Shown here piece after piece: positions 36,546 through 45,546 of a stretch of DNA of 64,000 nucleotides; the first letter of the stretch is position 1, and the number at the start of each line of letters is the position of its first letter. Source of the stretch: Ignavibacteria bacterium (GTDB taxonomy: Bacteria > Bacteroidota > Ignavibacteria > Tepidaquicellales > Tepidaquicellaceae); NCBI GenBank assembly GCA_016716125.1, contig JADJWZ010000036.1, positions 310,001 through 374,000 on the forward strand. The letters are read 5' to 3'. The position numbers were made by a program, and so were the translations under genes. The notes under the pieces are model-generated. The model was not told where the DNA came from, searched no databases, and saw only the letters and a program-made list of their open reading frames with translations.

Positions 36546-37013
36546 TTATTTCAGATACTTCCCGTAAACTATCAGATCGTCTCCGGGTTTATAAAAATCC
36601 TTTATATTAACGAGTAACTTATAATTATTTTTTTCATAGAATCTTCTTTCCTTTTCATAAGATTCTTTACCGCTGGTTTCAATCAGCACAAGTCTTCCGT
36701 TTTTATTTTTTATATGACTCTCTATAAAATTTATCAATCCGCTTCCGACTCCGGAAGACTGAACAGAAGGATTGACAGCAATCCAGTACAGGTCATATGT
36801 TCCTTCCGTAAGAGGTCTTGGTCCGATGCAAACATAACCTCTGATATTGATTTCTTCATCAACAAAAATTTCATAGTCATTCTGACCGGGGTTATTTAAA
36901 TATACATCTATAAGTTCAACCGCTATGTTAATTTCTTCATCAGAAAAATTACGTGTATCTTTAAGAATGCAAATGATCTTTTCCCTGTCATCCTGTATCA
37001 GAGTTCTGATCAT
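36546..37013 (-). CDS. GNAT acetyltransferase in the kamA operon
   Basis: 155 residues. GNAT core with YDLYWIAVNPSVQSSGVGSG (acetyl-CoA loop Q-x-x-G-x-G) and LVLIETSGKESYEKERRFYE, then NNYKLLVNIKDFY. In methanogens and some bacteria an aminomutase plus acetyltransferase pair (AblA/AblB) makes N-epsilon-acetyl-beta-lysine, a compatible solute. This one is shorter than AblB, so the same role is a hypothesis only. 114 bp before kamA. Confidence 0.75.
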   Translation of the reverse strand: MIRTLIQDDREKIICILKDTRNFSDEEINIAVELIDVYLNNPGQNDYEIFVDEEINIRGYVCIGPRPLTEGTYDLYWIAVNPSVQSSGVGSGLINFIESHIKNKNGRLVLIETSGKESYEKERRFYEKNNYKLLVNIKDFYKPGDDLIVYGKYLK

Positions 37014-37092
37014 ATTTAATAATTAATGCTTTTATATTCACATTCCGGATTTCTGAATTTCTGCTTAACCGTATCCGCATATAAATTCTGCG

Positions 37093-37135
37093 GCAGCATT
37101 ACTCTATGCTGCATGACGGAATACAATTCCGTCAT
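37093..37135. repeat. Two adjacent stem-loops at the end of an ATP-grasp gene
   Basis: GCAGCAT/ATGCTGC (37093-37112, loop 6) directly abuts ATGACGGAAT/ATTCCGTCAT (37113-37135, loop 3). The second hairpin contains the stop codon of the upstream ligase gene. No poly-T follows, so an mRNA-stabilising or processing element or a small palindromic repeat is more likely than a terminator. Confidence 0.65.
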
Positions 37136-38217
37136 ACTCCCCACCTCTCGCACGCAAACCCTATTATCCTCTGTATCAGCTCCTCATAACTCCACCCATA
37201 TGCCTTCCCGCTCCGCGTAAATCCCGTATCCTCATCAGCATCCGACGCTATATCCGGATTCGGATTCATCTCAAGTACATATGGCACATTATCCTTTACA
37301 CGAAAATCTACCCTCGCATAATCAGACGCGCCGATTATTCTGTATACTTTTTTAGCAGTTTCCTTTATTCTTTCCTCAAGCTCCGGTGAAATATTCTTAG
37401 CCGGACACACTGCTTTTGTCCCTGCAAACTCTACTGTTTTGTACATCCACTTGCTGTTATAACTTACTATCTTCTGATAATCATCCGGCATATCGCTGAA
37501 GTCAATTTCCGATATCGGAAAAACTATCAGATCACTTTCATCTTTTTTTACATTTCCAACGACGCTTACGTTTATCTCCCTGCCGTCTATATATTGCTCC
37601 ACAAGAGCCGGCTGTTTATGTTCATCAAGTATATATTCTATTCTCTCCTTCAGCTCTTCGTCATTATAGACTACTGACTTATTTTCTATTCCAATGCTAG
37701 CGTCTTCTCTCGACGGTTTTACTATCAGAGGAAATTTATCCTTCAGTTTCGAGTATCCGTTATTTCTGAACTCGCCTGAATTTGCGCACACATAATGCGG
37801 CGCTGTCGGTATTTCATAGTAATTCAGAATTTCCTTAACGCGCCATTTATTCAGCGCAAGACCAAGCGTAAGCGCTCTTGATCCTGTATATGGAATTTTT
37901 AGAATTTCAAACAAAGCCGCTATATTCATTTCCTGTGTCGGATCACCGTCGAGTGATTCACACAGATTGAAAATCATATCAGGTCTGTCATCCCTGAGCT
38001 CATCAATTAATTTATACACATCAAGCGCAACTGCAGTGATCTTCGTTTCATGTCCTGTCGGAATGAGCGCACGCTGAACAGATTTAAGTTCATCGAGAAC
38101 GCCGTATTCGCTCATATCAATTGGTTCATCAATTTTTTCAATATCGGTTACGCCGTCATCATAAATTCTTCCGGTCGAATACTGAGTCGGATCGTTATAT
38201 ATTATATTAATTTTCAT
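37132..38217 (-). CDS. D-alanine-D-alanine-ligase-like ATP-grasp enzyme 2
   Basis: 361 residues. DDRPDMIFNLCESLDGDPTQ (pre-ATP-grasp), IPYTGSRALTLGLALNKWRV, PLIVKPSREDASIGIENKSV (ATP lysine), PALVEQYIDGREINVSVVGN and VDFRVKDNVPYVLEMNPNPD (metal ligands E-N). It differs from cell-wall Ddl in the C-terminus (DADEDTGFTRSGKAYGWSYE). It follows the first ligase by 7 bp. Two unequal ligases side by side suggest two successive amide bonds, or a heterodimer. Confidence 0.85.
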   Translation of the reverse strand: MKINIIYNDPTQYSTGRIYDDGVTDIEKIDEPIDMSEYGVLDELKSVQRALIPTGHETKITAVALDVYKLIDELRDDRPDMIFNLCESLDGDPTQEMNIAALFEILKIPYTGSRALTLGLALNKWRVKEILNYYEIPTAPHYVCANSGEFRNNGYSKLKDKFPLIVKPSREDASIGIENKSVVYNDEELKERIEYILDEHKQPALVEQYIDGREINVSVVGNVKKDESDLIVFPISEIDFSDMPDDYQKIVSYNSKWMYKTVEFAGTKAVCPAKNISPELEERIKETAKKVYRIIGASDYARVDFRVKDNVPYVLEMNPNPDIASDADEDTGFTRSGKAYGWSYEELIQRIIGFACERWGV

Positions 38218-38224
38218 TATCAGA

Positions 38225-39334
38225 TTATTTATTAGATACGTTTCTGATTCTTTTCAATGCCGCTCCGAGAACTGCATTGATCATTGTATCATAATCCATC
38301 CCGACTTCTCTGGCTGCTTTCGGATAACATGAATTATCAGCAGGATCTGGCAGTATACCCGGCAGAGGATTGATCTCTACTATATTCGGATTCCCTTCTT
38401 TGTCAAGCCGGACATCTATCCGCGCCCAGTCTCTGAGTCTTAACACATTAAACGCCGCTTTACAGATCGACTCGATCCGGCTGTATAATTTTTCATCAAT
38501 TTCCGCCGGGCATCTGAATATATCAAGTTTACTTTCTCTTGTGTCAAAAAACCATTTTACTTCATAGGAATAAATTTTATTGAAACCTTCAGGGACGGAG
38601 TCAAGATTAATTTCTACAACCGGCAGAACTTTCACATCATCTCCGTTTCCGAGCATAGCGACAGTAAATTCTTTTCCTTCAAGAAAATCTTCCACAAGCG
38701 ACGGCTGATCATAGCATTCCTTAATTCTTAATATTTCATTTCTAAGTTCTGCGCAGTTTCTTACAACTGATGAATTGAATATACCTTTTGATGAACCTTC
38801 ATGCAGCGGTTTTATAAATTTCGGAAATGATAAATCTTTTTCTGTTTTATGAATTGCGTCAGTAATAAAAAAATTTGCATTAGGAATATTATAATAGGAT
38901 AAAATTTCTTTGCATCGCGACTTGTCATGACAAATTCCGTTTGTAACCGAATCACTTCCTGTAAAAGGAATATCCAGCATCTCAAGCATTGACGGTATTT
39001 GTGATTCTCTTGATGAACCGTTTAAACCTTCCGCTACATTAAAAACGAATTCCGGATTTATTGCTTTGAATTTTTCGAAAGCATCACAGTCCGCCTCAAT
39101 AAGCGTGACATCGTGTCCGCCCGCTTCCAGTGCCGACTTCACAGCCGTTATGGTTTCTTCCGAATCCCATTCAGCGTATGTATCGTCAAGTCTTTCAGGA
39201 TAATTGTTGATTAGATTTTCGCTGAGATATTTTCTGAAGTCAGTTTTGGGTGATGAGTATTTTATGGAATCTTCAGAATCGGATAGAATACTTTCGTTTT
39301 CTTTTTTAATATTGAATGCTAATGCTATTCTCAA
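38225..39334 (-). CDS. D-alanine-D-alanine-ligase-like ATP-grasp enzyme 1
   Basis: 369 residues. Landmarks FVFNVAEGLNGSSRESQIPS, IPFTGSDSVTNGICHDKSRC, PKFIKPLHEGSSKGIFNSSV, PSLVEDFLEGKEFTVAMLGN and IDVRLDKEGNPNIVEINPLP, ending PADNSCYPKAAREVGMDY. Paralogous to its neighbour but clearly distinct in the N-terminal 60 residues, which contain an acidic insert. First gene of the operon; there is about 170 bp of free sequence upstream before the HdeD terminator. Confidence 0.85.
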   Translation of the reverse strand: MRIALAFNIKKENESILSDSEDSIKYSSPKTDFRKYLSENLINNYPERLDDTYAEWDSEETITAVKSALEAGGHDVTLIEADCDAFEKFKAINPEFVFNVAEGLNGSSRESQIPSMLEMLDIPFTGSDSVTNGICHDKSRCKEILSYYNIPNANFFITDAIHKTEKDLSFPKFIKPLHEGSSKGIFNSSVVRNCAELRNEILRIKECYDQPSLVEDFLEGKEFTVAMLGNGDDVKVLPVVEINLDSVPEGFNKIYSYEVKWFFDTRESKLDIFRCPAEIDEKLYSRIESICKAAFNVLRLRDWARIDVRLDKEGNPNIVEINPLPGILPDPADNSCYPKAAREVGMDYDTMINAVLGAALKRIRNVSNK

Positions 39335-39456
39335 AAAATATTTATTTGATTAAAAATAATTTTTGCAAATATAACATTATTGTTGTTATTGTCAATAAGT
39401 CAGCAATAAGCAGTGTTATAAAATCAAAGATGAAAAAAAAATTGAATAAAAAAAAA

Positions 39457-39480
39457 ACTCCGTAAAATAATTTACGGAGT
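39457..39480 (-). terminator. Terminator of the HdeD-like gene
   Basis: ACTCCGTAAA-ATAA-TTTACGGAGT, followed on the minus strand by nine T. It lies 25 bp past the stop of the DUF308 gene and insulates the kamA operon from it. Confidence 0.9.
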
Positions 39481-39504
39481 ATAAAATAAATTTTATAACA
39501 GATA

Positions 39505-40032
39505 CTAATTTTTTAAACCTTTTACTTTGAACGAAAGTATTATCATTATTAAACCGGACAGTATTGCGTAAAATCCAAATACAATTACGAGAGCTTCAGC
39601 TCCTGCAAGCACATTGGCAAAGATCAGAATGCCGAAAACTACGGTAATGATTCCGTTCAGTATTGCGAGCCATTCGTTCTGTATCACCTTACGCATTTTT
39701 ATTGCAGAGATGATCATGAATATCCCGGCAAACAACGCCCAGAATGCAATAAAATACAATGTAAATGTTACTACAAATTCAGGCATAATTATGAACAGCA
39801 GACCAATAAAAATATAAAACAATCCTTCGAGTTTTCCCGCGCCTTCTTTGGATTTTGATCTGACATCTTCTATTATTACAAATATTCCGCTGAGTATTGC
39901 AATGAATCCGAAATAAAAAAGTATTGTAGCTAAAACCATTCCGGGTGTGCTGACAGCCAGTATACCGAAGATCAGCAGAAGTATTCCCCTTAAGAGAAAT
40001 ACCCACCATTTCTTTTGTATAGTTTCGAGCAT
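39505..40032 (-). CDS. HdeD/DUF308 family membrane protein
   Basis: 175 residues with six membrane helices (for example WVFLLRGILLLIFGILAVST, FGFIAILSGIFVIIEDV and ALVIVFGFYAILSGLIMII) in three similar pairs, the pattern of HdeD, an acid-resistance membrane protein of E. coli. The role in this organism is unknown. It lies 30 bp after the amide hydrolase gene on the same strand. Confidence 0.85.
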   Translation of the reverse strand: MLETIQKKWWVFLLRGILLLIFGILAVSTPGMVLATILFYFGFIAILSGIFVIIEDVRSKSKEGAGKLEGLFYIFIGLLFIIMPEFVVTFTLYFIAFWALFAGIFMIISAIKMRKVIQNEWLAILNGIITVVFGILIFANVLAGAEALVIVFGFYAILSGLIMIILSFKVKGLKN

Positions 40033-40062
40033 AATGTTTTTTTAATTATGAAATATTGTGAG

Positions 40063-41259
40063 TTAAATTTTTATTGCCTGTCTGGTTATGATAATCAGAA
40101 TTAGTATGAAAGGAATAAGCAAAAATAAAATTGAGTATTTGAATTCATATGATTCCTCTTCAGAAATGTCTTCCGTTTGAGATTTAACTACGCAATAATA
40201 TCTGTCAGGAAAAGCTGCCGTTAAATCTTTCATTTCATTTGTGATATCTTTAAGAAAGTCAACTGAACTGTATGATCTTTCTATAAGCTCTCTGTTTTTG
40301 TCATAACTGTATTCTTTAAGATGATCATTTATTTTTCCTTCCCTTCCGTCATTAATGTCTGACATCATCACAGGTAAATTACAGTCGAAATTCAGAGATT
40401 TAAAATCAATAATTTTTATATCTCTGTTCATTAGTGTCCTGTAAAATATTTCCATATTCTTAATGTCATACACAATGCTCCATTTCGTATGCTCTCCCTG
40501 GCTTACTTCATCAAGAATTTTAAATCCATATTGAACAGCATTTTCATCCGAACCTTTTTTAAAATCCTTCATCATCGAACAGGTCTTAGCAAATCTGTAT
40601 AAAGAACTTTTATCATTTACCATTTCATTTTCACCGCCGAATTCTTTCAGTTGACTTAAATAATCAGCTGAACCTGAATATGTATCGTTTGTAAGAACGG
40701 GGTGCGGAAGCTTTTCTCCATAATGTGTGATCATTTTCCCGTTTAGAAACTCTATAGTTGCAGAATTTCCAAATCTGTCACTGATAAGATAATGAACAGG
40801 AACCGCTCCTTCGGGTATTCTTAAAAATTTATCAGTGTCAATAACTTCTGCGATGGTTTCGCAATTATCTAGCTGATACTGTATCCATTGAAGGATTCCT
40901 CCGACAGTAAACCTGTCGTCACTTTCCGGATACTCTGTCCCTTCAAGCCACATAAGTTCGACGACTAAACCGGATTCATTCATTCCTCCTGTAGGAAACT
41001 CCCTTCCGAACTGGTTAAAGGTTACGCTTCCGTATTTTGAAATCCATTCAACCGGCTTTCCTGTTTTCGCAAATGCTATCTTTACTACGCTTCTTTTATT
41101 TACGAATACAATTCCGTAATCTATAAACCAATCGTAATTCCTTCCAAATATATTTTCATCTTCGGTTTTTAAACAGAATGTCGTGCAGGAATACAGCGGA
41201 GTATAATTTATTGTAAGGGAAAAAAGGACTACAAATAATATTCTGAAAATTTGTCTCAC
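40063..41259 (-). CDS. Linear amide C-N hydrolase (choloylglycine hydrolase/acylase family)
   Basis: 398 residues. Signal peptide LFVVLFSLTINYTPLYS, then CTTFCLKTEDENIFGRNYDW: the Cys exposed after cleavage would be the Ntn nucleophile and N-terminal amine, with Arg in the GRNYDW motif. MNESGLVVELMWLEG and LTNDTYSGSADYL are further family marks. The C-terminus has a membrane helix (YSILFLLIPFILILIIIT), so the enzyme is anchored to the membrane and faces the periplasm. The family cleaves bile-salt-type, penicillin or N-acyl amides; substrate unknown. Confidence 0.83.
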   Translation of the reverse strand: MRQIFRILFVVLFSLTINYTPLYSCTTFCLKTEDENIFGRNYDWFIDYGIVFVNKRSVVKIAFAKTGKPVEWISKYGSVTFNQFGREFPTGGMNESGLVVELMWLEGTEYPESDDRFTVGGILQWIQYQLDNCETIAEVIDTDKFLRIPEGAVPVHYLISDRFGNSATIEFLNGKMITHYGEKLPHPVLTNDTYSGSADYLSQLKEFGGENEMVNDKSSLYRFAKTCSMMKDFKKGSDENAVQYGFKILDEVSQGEHTKWSIVYDIKNMEIFYRTLMNRDIKIIDFKSLNFDCNLPVMMSDINDGREGKINDHLKEYSYDKNRELIERSYSSVDFLKDITNEMKDLTAAFPDRYYCVVKSQTEDISEEESYEFKYSILFLLIPFILILIIITRQAIKI

Positions 41260-41282
41260 TTCAATATTAATATTTTATAATT

Positions 41283-41609
41283 TTAATTTTTAAATTCCAC
41301 CGGCTGAAATCCCGGAAACATTGACTTAGATTCTTCAATTGATGAAAGTGTTTCGTAACTGCAAACATTTTCAAATCTTTTCCACAGTTCAAGTACATTC
41401 GGGTTTTCATGCGCAAGATCAATCGCTTTCTGTGATTTCCATTCGAATACTTCAAGTATGGATCCATTGCCTGACCTCATAACTACGGAATCCCTTTCTG
41501 TAATAAGTCCTTCCTTTTTTAATACCGGCATATGGTCTTTTATAACTTCAAGTAATTCTTCTTCTTTTCCCTCTTTGGGTTTAAAACATGCGATAACTAT
41601 AATTCCCAT
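41283..41609 (-). CDS. Antibiotic-biosynthesis-monooxygenase-like small protein
   Basis: 108 residues, a dimeric alpha-beta barrel pattern: VIACFKPKEGKEEELLEVIK, ITERDSVVMRSGNGSILEVF and HENPNVLELWKRFENVC. ABM-fold proteins include quinol monooxygenases and haem-degrading enzymes; many are uncharacterised. Next to the ridA-like gene on the same strand. Confidence 0.7.
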   Translation of the reverse strand: MGIIVIACFKPKEGKEEELLEVIKDHMPVLKKEGLITERDSVVMRSGNGSILEVFEWKSQKAIDLAHENPNVLELWKRFENVCSYETLSSIEESKSMFPGFQPVEFKN

Positions 41610-41681
41610 TATTATTTTTCTTTAATATTTATTCCTGGTATAAAATTTTTACATTTGCGTTACCATAAAACGGTGAAAGTT

Positions 41682-42108
41682 TTATTCACCTGTGTATGCA
41701 ATACATTTAAGTTCTATTGCAATTGGAGTCGGCAGTGATAAAATTTCTACAGTTGTTCTGCATGGCTGATTATCTTTAAAATACTCAGCGTAAATTCTGT
41801 TATAAGTTTTGAAATCTTTTTTCATATTTGTAAGAAATACTGTTACGTCTAAGAGTTTACTCCATTCGGAGCCGGCATCTTCAAGTATGTATTTTACATT
41901 CTTAAAGACTGAATGGCATTGAGTTTCGATATCGTAAGAAATAATGTTTCCCGTCCTGATCAAGTTCTACACCCGGAATCTCTTTCGAACCTCTTTCCCT
42001 CGGACCCACTCCTGACAGGAAAAGCAGATTACCGAATTTTCTTGCGTGAGGATAAATTCCGACCGGCTCCGGGGCTTTTGATGAATTAACAGTATCTTTT
42101 GAATTCAT
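41682..42108 (-). CDS. RidA-family protein with a one-base frameshift
   Basis: The N-terminal part (KAPEPVGIYPHARKFGNLLF, LSGVGPRERGSKEIPGVELD) and C-terminal part (IETQCHSVFKNVKYILEDAG, LDVTVFLTNMKKDF, PCRTTVEILSLPTPIAIELK) lie in different frames. Removing one base from the GGGAAA tract near 41955 joins them as QDGNIISYD and gives 141 residues, the normal length. Enamine/imine deaminase family; the IPGV and YPHAR features resemble the aminomuconate-deaminase-like branch, which would fit an aromatic pathway with the dioxygenase at the window start. That link is speculative. Confidence 0.85.
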
Positions 42109-42192
42109 TTTTAACTTACGTTTTTACAAATTAAAACTAATAGAAAGTAAATTCAAGATTATATTTAAATTTGAACCTAAATTATTTCTCAA

Positions 42193-42825
42193 ATGAAACT
42201 GATTTCAGTTAATACCGGAAGCCCGCAAAATTTTTTATGGAAAGGGAAAGACGTTACTACAAGTATTTTTAAAAAACCTGTAGCGGGAAAATGCAAAGTT
42301 ACATTCATGAATGCCGGTGATGACAGACAATCAGATCTGATCCATCACGGAGGATTGGATAAAGCAGTTTATTCTTATGATTATTCATATTACACTAACT
42401 GGGAAAATCACATTTCAGAAGATAGTCCGGAGTACGGTCTGTTTGGTGAAAACCTTACTACGTCCGGAATGACAGACGACTTAGTTTTTATCGGAGATAT
42501 TTATACTATTGGTTCTGTAAAACTCAAAGCTGTTCAGCCAAGATTTCCCTGTTTTAAACTGAATATAAGATTTGGTGAGGATTACATTCTTAACAGATTT
42601 TATGATCTCGGATTTTTCGGAATTTACTTCAGAGTCGTAGAAGAAGGTTATCTTGATTCCGGTGATAAAATTATTCTTGATCATAGATCTCAATTTAATT
42701 TAACAATTGCTGATATAGTAAACTGTAAAAAATCTAAAGGCGAAGATCGCGAAAAACTTAACCTGATATTAAATAATGATTTAATTCCTGCCGGCTTGAA
42801 AGACTCCCTGAGAATTTATAAATAA
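42193..42825 (+). CDS. MOSC domain protein
   Basis: 210 residues, YiiM-like. MOSC core: SDLIHHGGLDKAVYSYDYSY, YGLFGENLTTSGMTDDLVFI, GDIYTIGSVKLKAVQPRFPC with the conserved Cys, and GFFGIYFRVVEEGYLDSGD. MOSC proteins handle molybdenum cofactor-linked sulfur or reduce N-hydroxylated compounds with Moco. TAAATTTG at 42166-42173 could be the -7 box, 19 nt before the start codon. Confidence 0.88.
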   Translation: MKLISVNTGSPQNFLWKGKDVTTSIFKKPVAGKCKVTFMNAGDDRQSDLIHHGGLDKAVYSYDYSYYTNWENHISEDSPEYGLFGENLTTSGMTDDLVFIGDIYTIGSVKLKAVQPRFPCFKLNIRFGEDYILNRFYDLGFFGIYFRVVEEGYLDSGDKIILDHRSQFNLTIADIVNCKKSKGEDREKLNLILNNDLIPAGLKDSLRIYK

Positions 42826-42829
42826 TAGA

Positions 42830-44176
42830 TTAATTTATTTTGGAGATAGTTTCCGTCTTTCCGTTATCAAATAATACCGAAAGTGAAATTATATTCCCGT
42901 CAGAATCATTTTCAAATTTTAATCTGAATAAATCTATTTCATGCAGCATGAAAGTGTCTTTCGACATAGGCGTCATTTCAAATTTTTCCCTGCCTGCTCT
43001 CTGATGAAATAATCTGCCGTTCTCATAAAAAATTTTTCTGTCACCGTAATCGCCTGCAAATTTTTTTAATTGCTCTGTACTTAGATCCGGATCAGATAAA
43101 GTTGCATTCAGAGATTCTATGAGACGGTTAATTCTTCTCTTTTTATTTTCATTCATTTCACTGCTGCTGCTGCCTGCAATTTTTTCGAGCGCGAGTATGT
43201 GCGCTTTCGTAAGCGCGTCAATGCTGTTTATTTCAACATCAGGTTTTACTCCTGTGCCTTCCCAGTTTGTTTTAGTATAAGGATTAATTGCACGTCCCGT
43301 CGGTATGAATATTGTAAAGATATCATCGACAATATTTCCATTACCGGGATTTGCTCCGCCGCCGGTTGTCTCTCCTACTATTACAGCGCGATTCAGATTT
43401 TGAAGATTATATGCAAACTCTTCTGCTCCTGAAAACGAATAACTGCCGGTAAGTATAAATACCGGAATATTCTTCATTCTCTTTCCTTCAATATCTTTCA
43501 AAGTCCAAAACTCTTGAAGTGTATCATCCGGTCTGTAATAAAGATCATTTAAATGTACAGGTTCATCGCCGAAAAGATAACTTGTGATCAGCTGAACTCC
43601 TGTAGGATCACCGCCGCCGTTATAGCGCATATCAAAAATCAGCGCTTCGCAGTTTTCGACAAAAGACATTACAACAGCGACTTTATCTTTAATTAATTCA
43701 CCCGAACCAAATCTTCTGAAATCAATATATCCGATGTTACCTGAAAGTATTTCAACTTTCTTAAATCCGTAATTCTCTTTTTTAAAATCCTCAATAAATT
43801 TTTTCTCAAACTCTTCATTGTTTTTATTTTTAGAACTTTTCATCACCTGTATCTGCTCAGGATTAAATGAAACGCGGATATGCTTGTCTTTACTGACTTT
43901 CTGCAGATCATCCGTCAGCATATCTGAAAACTTCTGTGGATCATTTATCCCTTCGTAAGATCCTTTTTCAAATTCATTCTTTATATATATTTCCATCTCT
44001 TTTGCTGTTTCCGGAAAGATATAATTACTGTTCAGTAAATCCGAGACAGAGTTTACAGCATTTAGTTTTATCTCCTCCGTAATTAAAATATTATCCGCGG
44101 ACTGCTGACAAAGCGAAACGCCAGGTAGAAATGATATAGTATTCATAGCTAATATTAATGTTAAAATTCTCAGCAT
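42830..44176 (-). CDS. Exported S41-family (tricorn/CtpA-like) peptidase
   Basis: 448 residues with a signal peptide (ILTLILAMNTISFLPGVSLC). An N-terminal helical domain (VSDLLNSNYIFPETAKEMEI) of the IRBP type is followed by the S41 core: IGYIDFRRFGSGELI, IFDMRYNGGGDPTGVQLITS, PVFILTGSYSFSGAEEFAYN (nucleophile Ser in the SGAEE stretch) and VGETTGGGANPGN. A C-terminal beta domain of about 100 residues ends the protein. No PDZ domain is visible. Convergent with the MOSC gene, 4 bp apart. Confidence 0.87.
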   Translation of the reverse strand: MLRILTLILAMNTISFLPGVSLCQQSADNILITEEIKLNAVNSVSDLLNSNYIFPETAKEMEIYIKNEFEKGSYEGINDPQKFSDMLTDDLQKVSKDKHIRVSFNPEQIQVMKSSKNKNNEEFEKKFIEDFKKENYGFKKVEILSGNIGYIDFRRFGSGELIKDKVAVVMSFVENCEALIFDMRYNGGGDPTGVQLITSYLFGDEPVHLNDLYYRPDDTLQEFWTLKDIEGKRMKNIPVFILTGSYSFSGAEEFAYNLQNLNRAVIVGETTGGGANPGNGNIVDDIFTIFIPTGRAINPYTKTNWEGTGVKPDVEINSIDALTKAHILALEKIAGSSSSEMNENKKRRINRLIESLNATLSDPDLSTEQLKKFAGDYGDRKIFYENGRLFHQRAGREKFEMTPMSKDTFMLHEIDLFRLKFENDSDGNIISLSVLFDNGKTETISKIN

Positions 44177-44193
44177 ATTAAAAATTTAAAAAT

Positions 44194-44295
44194 TTACATA
44201 TTGCTTTTCAAAAGCGAATATGTCATCAGACCTATAAATGCTGATTTCATTAGTATGATAAGAAACCTGTATTTTCTTTCAATTGAAGTATCCAT
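44194..44295 (-). CDS. Small membrane peptide (33 aa), tentative
   Basis: ATG 44295 to TAA 44196-44194, in the 142-bp gap between the MarR-GNAT and S41 genes. It reads MDTSIERKYRFLIILMKSAF then a short polar end. One possible hydrophobic helix. No ribosome site is visible; included because the gap is otherwise empty and the frame fits the strand of both neighbours. Confidence 0.3.
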   Translation of the reverse strand: MDTSIERKYRFLIILMKSAFIGLMTYSLLKSNM

Positions 44296-44318
44296 TTTTA
44301 ATTATTTAAATTCAGGAA

Positions 44319-45302
44319 TTATTTTTTGAAATTATAATTCATTCTGAATGTTGCTCTTTCATACTTTGAAGGATCTTTCATTTCAACTTCTTCAAAGCCT
44401 ATACTTTTATATAAGTTTATCGCAGGAGTAAGCGAGGCATTTGTTTCAAGATATAATTTATCGCACTTCAGCTGCTTTACTTTATCAATCACAGCGAAGC
44501 CTAATTTTTTTCCGATCTGCTTTCCCTGAACTTCATCTCTTACTGCCATTTTTGCGAGTTCATAGGAATTGTCTTCCTTTTTTAAAAGAGCCGCAGTTCC
44601 GGCAATCATATCTTTATATTCCGCAAAAAAAATAATTCCGCCCTTTTCAATTATTTCCTTCCCGGGATTCTCAAGCTGTTTCTTGTCTTCTTTCTCAACC
44701 TTGAAATATTTTTTGATCCATTCATAGTTGAGATCTCTGAAATTTTTATTTAACTCTTTCTTATACAAAGCATCTCCCGGACTGTCACTGCTGTATTCAA
44801 ATATTTTAACTTCTTCAATCTGTCTCTTTTTGGTTTTTTCCATAACTCTTGTGAAGATGTCTTTTTTTTCAAGTTCGGATTCAAGTTTACTAAGCACAAA
44901 CAGAACATCATAACCGGTTTCATTAATTAATTCTTTAACGGAATTTTCAATATCCTGCCATACAGGAATTAGTTCAAGAAGAAGATCTTCACCCTTCTTA
45001 GTGATAGTCAGAATTTTTTTTCTGCTGTCCTTTTTTTCTTTAACTGAGTTTATAAGTTTTTTAGAAATTAAAACGTTTGCAATCTGTGTCACTGCAGGCT
45101 GTGTGTATCCGAGCTGTTCCGCCAGCTCAGTGATCGTGATCGATTTCTTTTGATTTATCAGATAAAAAACCGTGAATAGTCTCGGCTCAAAGTCCACATC
45201 CAGAGAATTGTATATTTTATCCGCATCGGTTATAAATTTATCAGTCAGCATTCTCAATCGTGTTCCCATAGCTATGTATCCAAGCTGCTTAATCGTATTC
45301 AT
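44319..45302 (-). CDS. MarR-type regulator fused to a GNAT acetyltransferase
   Basis: 327 residues. Residues 1-150: winged helix with ITELAEQLGYTQPAVTQIAN as recognition helix and KKDSRKKILTITKKGEDLLL as the wing. Residues about 185-327: GNAT with YELAKMAVRDEVQGKQIGKK (acetyl-CoA loop) and LYLETNASLTPAINLYKSIG. This fusion occurs widely; it could acetylate its own ligand or a protein and control neighbouring genes. It is divergent from the S9 peptidase gene. Confidence 0.9.
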   Translation of the reverse strand: MNTIKQLGYIAMGTRLRMLTDKFITDADKIYNSLDVDFEPRLFTVFYLINQKKSITITELAEQLGYTQPAVTQIANVLISKKLINSVKEKKDSRKKILTITKKGEDLLLELIPVWQDIENSVKELINETGYDVLFVLSKLESELEKKDIFTRVMEKTKKRQIEEVKIFEYSSDSPGDALYKKELNKNFRDLNYEWIKKYFKVEKEDKKQLENPGKEIIEKGGIIFFAEYKDMIAGTAALLKKEDNSYELAKMAVRDEVQGKQIGKKLGFAVIDKVKQLKCDKLYLETNASLTPAINLYKSIGFEEVEMKDPSKYERATFRMNYNFKK

Positions 45303-45546
45303 TAAATTCGTTGTTTAAAATTAGTGTTATGTTTATCTTTATATAAGTGCTTATGCAAATTAGTAGTTTGAATTTTAAATGTCAAGTTCGAATTGCTGCA
45401 GGGTCTTTCTTTTAATTTCCTGATCAAATTTTTCAAGACTACCAACTCTGAGAATGTTCGATTTTGTAATTTGTTTTAAAATATTCTTTTGTATTTAGTA
45501 TATTGCAATTTAATAATTGAAATAAATTATTTTTTTTAAATAAATC

